A stretch of DNA of 64,000 nt, taken from contig QAND01000005.1 of the NCBI GenBank assembly GCA_003150225.1, positions 43,490 to 107,489 on the forward strand, given 5' to 3'. A program made the position numbers and the translations under genes. This document shows, piece by piece, positions 30,449-39,510 of the stretch (position 1 is its first letter; every line of letters begins with the position of its first letter). The notes under the pieces are model-generated. The model was not told the DNA's origin, did no database searches, and saw only the letters and a program-made list of their open reading frames with translations. The stretch comes from Bacillota bacterium. GTDB lineage: Bacteria; Bacillota; Clostridia; Christensenellales; QAND01.

Positions 30449-31303
30449 CTATTCCGTCAAAAAGAGGACCCCTAGGGTATTGGGCCCGCAATGGGAGGAG
30501 ATGGTACAGCTGGCCTGGGTGATATGGATCTCATCAAAGAGATTTTGTTCCCGCACAATGCGTTCCACCAGAGCGATCCGCTCCGGAGCGATGCCCGAAT
30601 GGGTGATGAACACGCGGTCCCGGCGATAGGAGGGATAGCGGCTCAGCTGTTCCTGGACGTACTTTTTCAACACCCGATCCAGCTTGCCCTTGTACTTTTT
30701 CCCCACCTTCATAGCCCCGCCATGAAGGTTGTCCACCTCAATGCAGGGCTTCAGGTTCAGCATATTTGCACCCAGAGCTACCAGGGCAGAGCAACGCCCT
30801 CCGGCCTTCAAAAACTCCAGAGTATTGAGAATAAAGCTGGCGTGGCTCTTGGGCACCAGCGCCTCCACCTCCTGGGCAATCTGCCGGGCGGGCATACCCT
30901 GTTCCGCGCGGATAGCCGCCTCCAGCACCAAAAGGCCCATGCCGGTGGAAAGGTTTTGAGAATCCACCACATAGACCCCGCGAAGCGCTTCGGCGGCTAG
31001 GCGGCAGTTCTGATGAGTGGAGGATATGGCCGATCCCAGATTGATGTGAATCACCTCATAGCCATCGTCCACCCAGGGCTTGAAGTACTCGTAGTATTCC
31101 TTTACATTGATGGCGGAGGTTTTGGGCAGAATCCCCCTCTTCTCATAGGCAGCATAGATATCCTCGGGGAAGATGTCCACGCTGTCTATGAACTCCTCCT
31201 CACCCAGGGCGATATGAAAGGGAAAATAGTGGATATGATACCGCTCCTTGAGTTCGGGTCCCAGATCACAGGTGCTGTCCGCGCTGATGATAATCTTCTG
31301 CAT
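30449..31303 (-). CDS. DegV-family fatty-acid-binding protein, second copy
   Basis: 284-residue DegV paralogue of 21850-22701 with IIISADSTCDLGPELKERY, the PKTSAINVKEYYEYF segment with the lipid-contact residues, INLGSAISSTHQN, VDSQNLSTGMGLLV and a late SSHCGPNTLGVLF. It is divergent from the first copy, so probably has different fatty-acid preference. SD AGAGGGTT before the ATG. Single gene with its own terminator; the 130-base gap on the upstream side shows nothing definite. Confidence 0.92.
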   Translation of the reverse strand: MQKIIISADSTCDLGPELKERYHIHYFPFHIALGEEEFIDSVDIFPEDIYAAYEKRGILPKTSAINVKEYYEYFKPWVDDGYEVIHINLGSAISSTHQNCRLAAEALRGVYVVDSQNLSTGMGLLVLEAAIRAEQGMPARQIAQEVEALVPKSHASFILNTLEFLKAGGRCSALVALGANMLNLKPCIEVDNLHGGAMKVGKKYKGKLDRVLKKYVQEQLSRYPSYRRDRVFITHSGIAPERIALVERIVREQNLFDEIHITQASCTISSHCGPNTLGVLFLTE

Positions 31304-31431
31304 AACCCTCTAACTCGCTTTATAAATTTTCAGTCCACATCGGTGGACGGATTTCATAATTGGTCCATGCTTAGTTTATCCCATAAATCCGTAGGAGCAT
31401 GGGAAATATTATAAAAAATTATGAAGGTTTT

Positions 31432-32100
31432 CTAGGCTGTCTCCCTGCCGTCCGCTTCCATGATCCTCTGGTTGATCTTCATCATCTTTTCATCTAAAAG
31501 GCTGATCTGCTCCGCACAGTAAAGAAGATCCTCCGACACCCCCGGCAGCACGCGTCCCTCATGCTTATACCGCAGCTTGTGCTCCAAACTAGCCCAAAAA
31601 TCCATGGCAACCGTACGGATCTGCACCTCCACCCGGACCCGCTCCATCCCATTACTAAAGAATACCGGAATCTCCACCACCAAATGCAGGCTTCGATACC
31701 CGTTTGGCTTGGGGTTTTTGATGTAGTCCGTCCGCTTGACGAGCGTTACGTCGTTCTGTCGGATCAGGGTGTCCGCCACCATGTAAATATCATCCACAAA
31801 GGAACAGATCACCCGGATCCCCGCGATATCGTTTAGATTCCGCCGGGCGGATTCCACCGACAGGGGCAGTCCCTTGCGGGCCAACTTTTTCAGCATGCTG
31901 GCAGGAGTCTTGATCCTGGACTTGATGTGTTCGATGGGGTTATCCTGCCGAAGAGAACTGAATTCATCGTTTAAAATTTCCAGCTTGGTGCCCACCTCTC
32001 GCAGAGCAGATTGGTACATCAAACGTATTTTGGTAAACTCCTCCACATAGGTTTCCACCTCGTGGGAACTCAGCTCCAATATGGTTTCCTTTGCTTCCAT
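31432..32100 (-). CDS. relQ: Small alarmone synthetase (RelQ/YjbM type GTP pyrophosphokinase)
   Basis: Makes (p)ppGpp from GTP/GDP and ATP. The 222-residue protein contains only a synthetase domain: IKSRIKTPASMLKKLARKG, NDIAGIRVICSFVDDIY, KNPKPNGYRSLHLVVEIP and VEVQIRTVAMDFWASLEHKL; there is no HD hydrolase or TGS/ACT part, so it is a small alarmone synthetase. Start ATG 32100 after GGGAGAGC, only 11 bases from the histidine kinase stop, so it is the third gene of a regulator-kinase-relQ operon. Confidence 0.92.
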   Translation of the reverse strand: MEAKETILELSSHEVETYVEEFTKIRLMYQSALREVGTKLEILNDEFSSLRQDNPIEHIKSRIKTPASMLKKLARKGLPLSVESARRNLNDIAGIRVICSFVDDIYMVADTLIRQNDVTLVKRTDYIKNPKPNGYRSLHLVVEIPVFFSNGMERVRVEVQIRTVAMDFWASLEHKLRYKHEGRVLPGVSEDLLYCAEQISLLDEKMMKINQRIMEADGRETA

Positions 32101-32111
32101 GCTCTCCCTTT

Positions 32112-33404
32112 CTATGCCAGCTCTCCCGTCAAGAGACGGAGTACAAACACCACCGTTAGACCGCCACCCGGCCGATTTTCCGCCCAAATCCGGCCTTTAT
32201 GGGCCTCGATGATCTCCTTACAGATAGCAAGGCCCAACCCCGCCACGCTGCGGCTTTCGTCGGAGGTATAAAGGGCTTCAAAAATGCGGTCCAGATTCTC
32301 CTCAGGAACCCCAACGCCATTGTCGGATACCGCCACACGGACCCCGTCTGGAACCTGATCCACCGTCACCTTGATGAGGCGGTCCGCTCCCTTCATATGC
32401 TTAACGCTATTGCCGATGATGTTGCCGAACACCCGCCGCAGCTTGCTAATATCCACCCACAGGAGGGTTTCAGGACAATGGTCTTCCACTCGCAAAGCGA
32501 TGCCCATGCCATCCAGCTCCTCCTGGTTGTCCACAATCACCATGCGGCAAAGATCCGCAACCGCGACCTGTTGGCATCGCAGGGAGCCCTGCAGATGGCT
32601 GGAAAGATAGTCGTCAAACTCGTCGATGAGGTCGCGGATAGCGAGAGAACGATCATAGATGGTATCGATATACCGCTCCTGCCGCTCAGGGCTTAGCCCT
32701 CCCCTGCGCAGTCGTTCCGTGTACCCCATCACCGAGGTAAGGGGCGTTTTGATATCATGGGAGATAGACGCGATGATCCTATCCTGCTTCTGCCGCTCCT
32801 GGTCAAGGCGTTCCGTCATATCCACAAAGGCGTTGTGAAGATTCCCAATCTCATCCGGCCGCTCCATCCGAAGCAGGCGGCTTCCCTTGCCATAGCCTGT
32901 AATGGCTTTCTGAAGCTGCTCGATGGGTTTGATATACAGAAGATAGATGATCACCATCATCACCGCTAGGATGATGGGAAGGGCCATCATCTCCCCCCAG
33001 AAGAGATATCGGATGGTGTTGGTCCCCTGTTTGCCCACCGGTATGGGCCGGGCCACCTCCACAAAGTAGGTAACGCCTTCCAGTTCCACCGGGGCCATAG
33101 CGTTGATGGCGTATAAGCCCAGACCAAGGTCTCCCTCTTCTCCTGTTAGGGTTCTGCCATCCATATTCTTAATGCGGAGGATTAGATCCTCCTTGGTACA
33201 GCTTTCCATCACCGTCTGAAAGCTCTCCCCCGCTTCCAGCCTATCCGATATCTGGTGCGCCGTCTGGTTTAAGGACTGCTCCAGCGCCGTCTGATTGGAA
33301 GCGAGCTGCCTGGTAATAAAAATGTTGTAATAGCCCACCAGCAGCAGGAGGTTCAAGCAGCAGGCCGTCACCACCGTAAGGGTGATCTTCCATCTAAGCT
33401 TCAT
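32112..33404 (-). CDS. Sensor histidine kinase
   Basis: 430-residue membrane kinase. TM1 near 8-30 (ITLTVVTACCLNLLLLVGYY), extracytoplasmic sensor of about 110 residues, TM2 near 140-160 (MALPIILAVMMVIIYLLYI), HAMP-like linker, HisKA with the phospho-acceptor in SISHDIKTPLTSVMGYTERL, and HATPase with NIIGNSVKHM, DNGVGV and GLGLAICKEIIEAH. Reading frame overlaps the response regulator gene by 11 bases. Signal unknown. Confidence 0.93.
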   Translation of the reverse strand: MKLRWKITLTVVTACCLNLLLLVGYYNIFITRQLASNQTALEQSLNQTAHQISDRLEAGESFQTVMESCTKEDLILRIKNMDGRTLTGEEGDLGLGLYAINAMAPVELEGVTYFVEVARPIPVGKQGTNTIRYLFWGEMMALPIILAVMMVIIYLLYIKPIEQLQKAITGYGKGSRLLRMERPDEIGNLHNAFVDMTERLDQERQKQDRIIASISHDIKTPLTSVMGYTERLRRGGLSPERQERYIDTIYDRSLAIRDLIDEFDDYLSSHLQGSLRCQQVAVADLCRMVIVDNQEELDGMGIALRVEDHCPETLLWVDISKLRRVFGNIIGNSVKHMKGADRLIKVTVDQVPDGVRVAVSDNGVGVPEENLDRIFEALYTSDESRSVAGLGLAICKEIIEAHKGRIWAENRPGGGLTVVFVLRLLTGELA

Positions 33405-34125
33405 CCAAATCCTCCGTGGGTTTTACAAATTTATAGCCCACACCCCACACCGTTTTGATGTAACGGCTGTCGGGATCAATCTTCTTCCGCAGGTTCTTGA
33501 TGTTGACCGTCACGGTGCGAATATCCCCATAATTCATCCCCCAGACCCCGTTGAAGATCTGTTCCCGGGTCAGCACATTGCCCTGGTTCCGCATAAAGTA
33601 TTCCAATAGTTGAAACTCCCGGGGGGTCAGTTCCACCCGTTCCCCCTTCAAAAACACCTCATAGCTTTTGGCATATAGGCGGATGTCCCCCACCGCAAGG
33701 CAATCGGGCTCCTGATCCACATGGCTGCTGCGGTTTTCCCGCCGGAGATGCGCTTTTACCCGGGCCACCAGTTCCTCTACCACAAAAGGTTTGGCAATGT
33801 AATCGTCGGCCCCCATCTCCAGGCCCAGCAGGGTATCGATGGTCTTGCTCTTGGCGGTTACAAAGATGATTGGGCAGGATACCACATCTCGGATCCTGCG
33901 GCACAGCTCCAGACCGTTCATCCGGGGCATCATGATGTCCAAAAGGATCAGGCTTACATCCGGGTTCTGCCGCACCGCTTCCTGGGCGGCAGCGCCGTCC
34001 CGGCAGAGGATCGTCTCATAGCCTTCGTCCGCGAGGGCATCTGACACCAATTCTCCAATGGCGCGATCGTCATCCACGATGAGTATTTTTTCCACAGTGG
34101 CTTCCCTCTTTTCCATAGGCTCCAT
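33394..34125 (-). CDS. OmpR/PhoB-family response regulator
   Basis: 243 residues. Receiver domain with the acidic DDD near residue 18, phospho-acceptor Asp in LILLDIMMPRMNG, Thr/Lys in FVTAKS and AKPF; C-terminal winged helix with ELTPREFQLLEYFMRNQG and TVWGVGYKFV. Pairs with the overlapping kinase gene. Starts may be ATG 34125 or 34116; the latter has better spacing to GGAG. Targets not evident, though RelQ in the same operon suggests an envelope- or antibiotic-stress link. Confidence 0.93.
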   Translation of the reverse strand: MEPMEKREATVEKILIVDDDRAIGELVSDALADEGYETILCRDGAAAQEAVRQNPDVSLILLDIMMPRMNGLELCRRIRDVVSCPIIFVTAKSKTIDTLLGLEMGADDYIAKPFVVEELVARVKAHLRRENRSSHVDQEPDCLAVGDIRLYAKSYEVFLKGERVELTPREFQLLEYFMRNQGNVLTREQIFNGVWGMNYGDIRTVTVNIKNLRKKIDPDSRYIKTVWGVGYKFVKPTEDLDEA

Positions 34126-34239
34126 TCCTTCCGGCTCCAGTATAACACAGCATTTCAGACCAATTCTAACGTCAGTATAAAATCAAAAAGTGATGGAGTA
34201 ACCCACAACCCATGAAGAATTATGAAAGCTCCTTTCCTC

Positions 34240-34268
34240 TTGACATGCCGAGTTCCATTGGGTATGCT
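34240..34268 (+). promoter_or_regulatory. Promoter of the ABC-F leader
   Basis: TTGACA (34240-34245), 17 bases, TATGCT (34263-34268). The transcript would start near 34275, giving a leader of about 210 bases before the ABC-F gene. Confidence 0.75.
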
Positions 34269-34300
34269 GAAGCAAAACCATAGGAATTGGAGTTGAAAGC

Positions 34301-34321
34301 ATGTTCGATTGCGCTTGCTAA
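34301..34321 (+). CDS. Six-residue leader peptide MFDCAC
   Basis: ATG 34301 follows GGAG with an 8-base spacer and encodes MFDCAC before a TAA. It lies in the untranslated leader of a ribosome-protection ABC-F gene, upstream of several hairpins and a terminator, in the position of the stalling peptides that control such genes. Very short, so identification rests on SD and context. Confidence 0.5.
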   Translation: MFDCAC

Positions 34322-34432
34322 CATGATACCCATCATGGGGCCCGGAGATCTCTTGGCCCGCCGGCAAGGAAATCGTCATGCTTTTTCCATTCGTATCATA
34401 TAAACGCCCAGGGGCGTTTCCTAGGGGGATGC

Positions 34433-34469
34433 GGGACGCGGAAAACACGGTTTTCTTGCGTCCCTTTTT
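34433..34469 (+). terminator. Attenuator terminator before the ABC-F gene
   Basis: GGGACGC (34433-34439) with GCGTCCC (34458-34464) and inner GAAAAC/GTTTTC form a 13-bp stem followed by five T, only 18 bases before the ABC-F start. A further hairpin, AAACGCC/GGCGTTT at 34402-34419, precedes it. Confidence 0.85.
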
Positions 34470-34487
34470 GTCGATAGGAGGTGCCCA

Positions 34488-35954
34488 ATGGCACAGATCC
34501 GCATATCCCATCTTACCTTTGCCTACCCAAGCAGCTATGATGATATTTTTACCGACGTCTCCTTTTCCCTTGACACCGATTGGAAACTGGGATTCATCGG
34601 CCGTAACGGCCGGGGCAAAACCACCTTCTTGCAGCTTCTCATGGGACGGTATCCCTTTGAGGGCTCCATCACCTCACCGGTGGACTTCGCCTACTTTCCC
34701 TTTTTGGTAGAGCATCCCGAGGAGTGGACCCTCAGCATAGCCCAGGATCTCCTGCCTTGTCTGGAAACCTGGGCTCTGTGCCGGGAACTCTCCCTTCTGG
34801 AGGTGGAAGAAGAGGTCCTCTACCGGCCCTTTTCCACCCTGAGCCAAGGGGAGCAGACCAAGGTGCTCCTGGCCCTTATGTTCTTGATGGAGGGCTGCTT
34901 TCTCCTGGTTGACGAACCCACCAACCATCTGGATCTCCACGGCCGGGAGGTTGTCAGTCGTTATCTATCCCGGAAGCATGGCTTTATCCTGGTATCCCAT
35001 GACCGGTCCTTTCTGGATGGCTGTGTGGACCATGTCCTCTCCCTCAACCGCACTGGACTGGAGGTACAGCAGGGAAACTTTTCCTCCTGGTGGAAAAACA
35101 AGGAATACCGGGACCAATTTGAACAGGGCGAACAGGATCGGCTGCGGAAGGACATTGGCCGCCTGACCCGCGCCGCCGGCCGCACCGCTGGATGGTCCCA
35201 CCGGATAGAGGCCAGCCGTACAGGCCAAGGCCCGGTAGACCGAGGGTATATCGGCCATAAATCCGCCAAGATGATGAAACGAGCCAAGGCCATCGAACAA
35301 CGACGGGAACGGGCAATAGCAGCAACCACCGACCTACTTCAGGATCTAGAGTCCGCCGAAGCCCTCAAGCTCTTTCCTCTCCGCTATCACAGCGCACGAC
35401 TGGCGGAGTGCCAAGACGTCACAATCATGTATGGAGAAAGAGGGATAACCAATCCCCTGTGCGTTACCATCGCCCAAGGGGAACGGCTGGCCGTCACCGG
35501 ACCCAACGGCGCGGGAAAGTCCAGTCTATTGCGCCTGCTTGCTGGGGAGGAAGTCCCTCATCGGGGAAGCCTTCGTCTGGGGAGCGGCCTAACGGTCTCC
35601 TATGTTCCCCAGGATCCCTCCTTTCTGCATGGAAACCTTCTGGAATATGCCCGGGAATGCGGGATAGATCAGAGCCTGTTTCTAACCATCCTACGAAAGC
35701 TGGATTTCAGCCGGAGCCAGTTTGAAAAGAATATGGAGAATTTTAGTGCAGGGCAAAAAAAGAAGGTGCTCATTGCCCGGAGCCTATGCGAAAAGGCCCA
35801 CCTCTATCTTTGGGATGAGCCTTTGAATTACTTGGACGTATGGTCCCGCATGCAGGTGGAGGAGCTGCTTTTAGACAGCCAGCCCACCATGGTGTTTGTG
35901 GAGCATGACGCAGCCTTCTGCCAAAAGGTCGCCACTAAACGATTAGCGCTCTAG
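34488..35954 (+). CDS. ABC-F ribosomal protection protein (Lsa-like)
   Basis: 488 residues with two ABC domains and no membrane segment. Domain 1: Walker A GRNGRGKTT, signature LSQGEQTK, Walker B LLVDEPTNHLD. Linker (about 185-290) contains GYIGHKSAKMMKRAKAIEQR, the region that reaches the peptidyl-transferase centre. Domain 2: GPNGAGKSS, signature FSAGQKKK, LYLWDEPLNYLD. The IGHKxAKMMKR signature and short length place it with the Lsa/CplR-type ABC-F proteins, which displace lincosamides, pleuromutilins and streptogramin A from ribosomes. SD AGGAGGTGCCCA. Attenuator control upstream fits inducible resistance. Confidence 0.88.
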   Translation: MAQIRISHLTFAYPSSYDDIFTDVSFSLDTDWKLGFIGRNGRGKTTFLQLLMGRYPFEGSITSPVDFAYFPFLVEHPEEWTLSIAQDLLPCLETWALCRELSLLEVEEEVLYRPFSTLSQGEQTKVLLALMFLMEGCFLLVDEPTNHLDLHGREVVSRYLSRKHGFILVSHDRSFLDGCVDHVLSLNRTGLEVQQGNFSSWWKNKEYRDQFEQGEQDRLRKDIGRLTRAAGRTAGWSHRIEASRTGQGPVDRGYIGHKSAKMMKRAKAIEQRRERAIAATTDLLQDLESAEALKLFPLRYHSARLAECQDVTIMYGERGITNPLCVTIAQGERLAVTGPNGAGKSSLLRLLAGEEVPHRGSLRLGSGLTVSYVPQDPSFLHGNLLEYARECGIDQSLFLTILRKLDFSRSQFEKNMENFSAGQKKKVLIARSLCEKAHLYLWDEPLNYLDVWSRMQVEELLLDSQPTMVFVEHDAAFCQKVATKRLAL

Positions 35955-36041
35955 GCGCCGCTTCCGTTTCCGACGGCGGAATACCAAGCCGCGCATTGGC
36001 GCGCCTATGACAAAACCTTTTGAGAGCAAGGCCGATATGGT

Positions 36042-37877
36042 TTACCCGTTGAGCAGTTCCATAAACTCCTCGCCGGAGATGGTCTCCTTCTCCAATAGAT
36101 GCTTGGCCAGCAGATGGAGTTTTTCCTGATTGTCCTGAAGAATACGGGCAGCCTTGGCATGGGCCGATTTAATGATGGATAACACCTCGTCGTCGATTTT
36201 GGCCGCCGTCTCAGAGGAGCAGGTCAGGCTGGTATCCCCCGAAAGATAGGGGTTATTTACCGTTTCCAGAGCCATCATATCGAAGGCATCGCTCATCCCC
36301 AGCCGGGTTACCATGGCCCGGGCGATGCGGGTGGCCTCGGCAATGTCATTGCTGGCGCCGCTGGTAAAGGTGCCAAACACCAGTTCCTCCGCCGCCCGGC
36401 CCCCGGTCAGGGTAGCCACCTTGTTCACGGCCTCCTCCCGGGTCATGAGAACCTTTTCGTCCTCCTCCACCTGCATGGTATATCCCAGGGCTCCCGAGGT
36501 CCGGGGTACGATGGTGATCTTATGAACCGGCGCGGAATCCGTCTGCTTGGCTGCTACCAGGGCATGGCCGATTTCATGATAGGCTACGATCTCCTTTTCG
36601 CGGCCGGAGATCACCGCGCCCTTGCGCTGGTATCCCGCAATGACCACCTCTACGCTCTCTTCCAAGTCTTCCTGTGCCACGGCGTGCCGGCCGCAGCGCA
36701 CAGCCCGGAGAGCAGCCTCGTTGATGATGTTGCTAAGCTCCGCCCCCGAAGCCCCGGCGGTGGCCCGGGCAATGGCTCGAAGATCCACAGCGCTCTCCAT
36801 CCGCACCTTTTTGGCATGAACCTTCAAGATGGCCTCCCGTCCAGCCAAATCCGGAAGCTCCACCGGGATGCGACGGTCAAACCGCCCCGGCCGCAGAAGA
36901 GCCTTGTCCAGCACCTCCGGCCGGTTGGTAGACGCAAGAATTACCACGCCCTTTTTCCCGTCGAAGCCATCCATCTCGGTAAGGAGCTGGTTTAGGGTCT
37001 GTTCCCGCTCATCGTTCCCCCCTGGCATCCCGGTATCCCGCCGTTTGCCAATGGTATCGATCTCATCGATAAAGATGATACAGGGCGCCTTTTCGTTGGC
37101 CTCTCGAAATAGATCCCGTACCTTGGCGGCGCCCATTCCCACAAACATCTCCACAAACTCCGAACCGGAAATAGAGAAAAAGGGGACTTGGGCCTCCCCC
37201 GCCACCGCCTGGGCCAAAAGGGTCTTACCGGTGCCGGGAGGGCCCACCAAAAGAGCGCCTTTGGGCATACTAGCGCCGATCTCCTGGTACTTCTGGGGAT
37301 TATGGAGGAAATCCACAATCTCCTGAAGGGCTTCTTTGGCTTCATCCTCCCCCGCCACATCGGCAAACGTCTTTCCGGCGGTATCCTTTACATATATTTT
37401 TGCGTTGCTCTTCCCCAGGTTCAGGGCATTTGGCATATTGCCTCCGCCCATCCGCTTCATCATGGAACGCATCATCAGCTGACCCAGGAAAGCGAAAAGA
37501 GCAATGGGAAGCACCCAGGACAAAAGGAAGCTCACCAGCGGGGAGTTCTCCTTGGGAATCACTCTGCCAAATTCGATCTCGGCCTGATTCAGACGCTCCA
37601 CCAACCCTGGATCGTCCATGATGCCCGTCACATAGGCTACATCGTTGCCGGTATCCCGGGTGAGGTAGGCAATCTGGTTTTCCTGAATCTCCACCTGGGT
37701 CACTTGGCCGGCTTCCACCTGATCCAAGAAGGTGTTGTAGCCTACCTCTTCCACCTTCTGCCCTCCCAGGAAGGGAAACACCAGGGCGTTGAGCAATAGC
37801 ACCAGGATCAGTACAATACAGTAATAATATAAAAGGGATTTCTTGGGATTTTTAGGATTCTGTTGTTCGATGGGCAT
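36042..37877 (-). CDS. ftsH: ATP-dependent zinc metalloprotease FtsH
   Basis: Membrane AAA protease degrading misfolded membrane and regulatory proteins. 611 residues: TM1 ([20 protein letters not shown]), an extracytoplasmic domain, TM2 ([20 protein letters not shown]), AAA domain with [19 protein letters not shown] and RPGRFDRRI, and the peptidase domain with HEIGH zinc motif and the late acidic ligand region. Start ATG 37877 follows GGGGGTTCC; the in-frame ATG 37898 lacks an SD. Monocistronic; convergent with the ABC-F gene without an obvious terminator between. Confidence 0.95.
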   Translation of the reverse strand: MPIEQQNPKNPKKSLLYYYCIVLILVLLLNALVFPFLGGQKVEEVGYNTFLDQVEAGQVTQVEIQENQIAYLTRDTGNDVAYVTGIMDDPGLVERLNQAEIEFGRVIPKENSPLVSFLLSWVLPIALFAFLGQLMMRSMMKRMGGGNMPNALNLGKSNAKIYVKDTAGKTFADVAGEDEAKEALQEIVDFLHNPQKYQEIGASMPKGALLVGPPGTGKTLLAQAVAGEAQVPFFSISGSEFVEMFVGMGAAKVRDLFREANEKAPCIIFIDEIDTIGKRRDTGMPGGNDEREQTLNQLLTEMDGFDGKKGVVILASTNRPEVLDKALLRPGRFDRRIPVELPDLAGREAILKVHAKKVRMESAVDLRAIARATAGASGAELSNIINEAALRAVRCGRHAVAQEDLEESVEVVIAGYQRKGAVISGREKEIVAYHEIGHALVAAKQTDSAPVHKITIVPRTSGALGYTMQVEEDEKVLMTREEAVNKVATLTGGRAAEELVFGTFTSGASNDIAEATRIARAMVTRLGMSDAFDMMALETVNNPYLSGDTSLTCSSETAAKIDDEVLSIIKSAHAKAARILQDNQEKLHLLAKHLLEKETISGEEFMELLNG

Positions 37878-37995
37878 GGAACCCCCTTCTTTCTTCATTG
37901 GTTTCCAGTGTATCTTTATTTTATCTGTCGTCTATGAACCAATCCCGAAAATATTATAAAGAATCATAAATTTTTGAATCTATAAAATTCATATG

Positions 37996-38023
37996 AAAAA
38001 GGACGGCGCATAGCCGTCCTTTT
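37996..38023 (-). terminator. Terminator of pepC
   Basis: GGACGGC (38001-38007) pairs with GCCGTCC (38013-38019), with A and T runs flanking, just beyond the pepC stop. Confidence 0.87.
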
Positions 38024-38039
38024 CTGCCGTTTAAACGGA

Positions 38040-39383
38040 TTACCGCATCCAAGCCAGGGCGCCCATGGGATCCCAGGGCGGCAGAGGGATGGGCTCGCTT
38101 TCATAGGCGGAAAGCTCTTCCTGGCTCAGATACTTCTTGTGTACCACCACCTGATAGGTGAACTGAGAAAACCAATCATCCGACATGATATAGACCCCCT
38201 TCTCCCCGGACTTGGCGCCCCAGCTGTTCTCCACCCGCCAACGGTCCGGCACGCCGTCTTCGGTTAAGTTCACCCCGGTAAATACCATGGCGTGGGTCAT
38301 CAGGCTCTCACCATAATCTAAACGCTGGGCCTTGGTCATGGGGAACCGAGTGGAAAACAGGTTTTCAAGAGCGAAGCCGTCAAGGTCCATAGCCCCTGTG
38401 GTGCGGTTTAGCCACTGGCCCACATCGCATCCAAACCAAACCGCATGGCCGTCCTGCATCTGGGCAATGGCCAAGCGCTTTAAACCCTCCACCGGAAGGT
38501 TCAGATACCGGACAGGCGCGCCATCCACAGCACTGCCCAGGTAGGTGACGGTGTAACTTCTGCCGTAGGGCTTATCGGCTGTAGGCGCATTGATAACGCT
38601 GACATAGTCCGACAGCTCCCAGCCCACATACTCCCGGTAGAAATCCTGGGGCGTGATGGGCCCAATGCGCAGGAACTTGTTATCCTTGTCCCGGGTCTCA
38701 TAGACAAAGGTCTCCGGAGGCTTGCCCAAAGCCACGCACAGCATATGGTAGATGGTATACAGCATTTCCTCCTTCATTCCCCGGAGCTCCCCCAGCGGCG
38801 CGCCGGCGCCATGTGCTTCCCGGAGGGTGCAGGCAAATCCCCGGAGTTTTAAGGTCAGGTAACGGTTCAGTTCCGCCGTAGCTGAGGAGGAAAAGGACTC
38901 GGGCATAGCATCCTTTGGCACCACGCCGTACTTCCTTACCAATCCGGCAAACATATCCCACTGTCCACCATCCTGAACGGGGGCGGACAGCAAGTGGGAT
39001 ATCAGCCGGCCGGACAGGGGTTCATCAAGGGTGGAAAGAATGCTCTCTAAAAAATAATTGGCCTTCTCCAGCTTGTCATAGAACAGCGGATAGCTCTGGG
39101 ATAGCTCCATGGTCTTGAGGTTCAGCTTCTGCATCACTTCCAGCCGCATGGTATTAAGGGCAGCAAACATCCAACAGCGGCCTGACCGCTTCTGGTCCGT
39201 CACCTCTCCCGCCTCCAGCTGAAGGGAAAAATCGTACCGCATGCGCCGGGCTCCAGCGTAGTCCGTAGCGGCAGCGCTGATCCCATTCTTAACGGCGGCG
39301 TTCATGGCAACCTGGGCAACCTGGTTTTCATCAAACCGGGCGGAAAATCCTGTTAATAGCTCAGATGTGATCGCAACTTCCAT
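38040..39383 (-). CDS. pepC: Aminopeptidase C (bleomycin hydrolase family, C1B)
   Basis: Cytosolic cysteine aminopeptidase. The 447-residue protein has the catalytic Cys in QKRSGRCWMFAALNTMR, the His in THAMVFTGVN and the Asn in WRVENSWGAKSG, as in papain-fold C1B peptidases, and a normal family length. ATG 39383 (MEVAIT) lies nine bases after AGGGGG; two upstream in-frame ATGs fit the SD less well. It releases N-terminal residues from peptides. Single gene with a promoter immediately upstream. Confidence 0.93.
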   Translation of the reverse strand: MEVAITSELLTGFSARFDENQVAQVAMNAAVKNGISAAATDYAGARRMRYDFSLQLEAGEVTDQKRSGRCWMFAALNTMRLEVMQKLNLKTMELSQSYPLFYDKLEKANYFLESILSTLDEPLSGRLISHLLSAPVQDGGQWDMFAGLVRKYGVVPKDAMPESFSSSATAELNRYLTLKLRGFACTLREAHGAGAPLGELRGMKEEMLYTIYHMLCVALGKPPETFVYETRDKDNKFLRIGPITPQDFYREYVGWELSDYVSVINAPTADKPYGRSYTVTYLGSAVDGAPVRYLNLPVEGLKRLAIAQMQDGHAVWFGCDVGQWLNRTTGAMDLDGFALENLFSTRFPMTKAQRLDYGESLMTHAMVFTGVNLTEDGVPDRWRVENSWGAKSGEKGVYIMSDDWFSQFTYQVVVHKKYLSQEELSAYESEPIPLPPWDPMGALAWMR

Positions 39384-39416
39384 ACCGTTCATCCCCCTAG
39401 TCATTTCGATATTCCG

Positions 39417-39446
39417 ATTATACCACCAGGCACTCGTCCCCTACAA
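39417..39446 (-). promoter_or_regulatory. Promoter of pepC
   Basis: On the minus strand TTGTAG (39441-39446), 18 bases, TATAAT (39417-39422) with the TGG extension. Predicted start near 39410, 27 bases before the ATG. Confidence 0.65.
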
Positions 39447-39510
39447 TCCCGGCCCGCTGCATGTTTTATCCGGGAAAGGCATATGTACTCATAGAACAAG
39501 GAGGGCCCAC

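Noticed and set aside
34378-34710. 110-codon ORF starting in the ABC-F leader
   Set aside because: Not a protein gene on its own because it runs out of frame into the ABC-F coding region; its first codons remain a possible alternative leader ORF.
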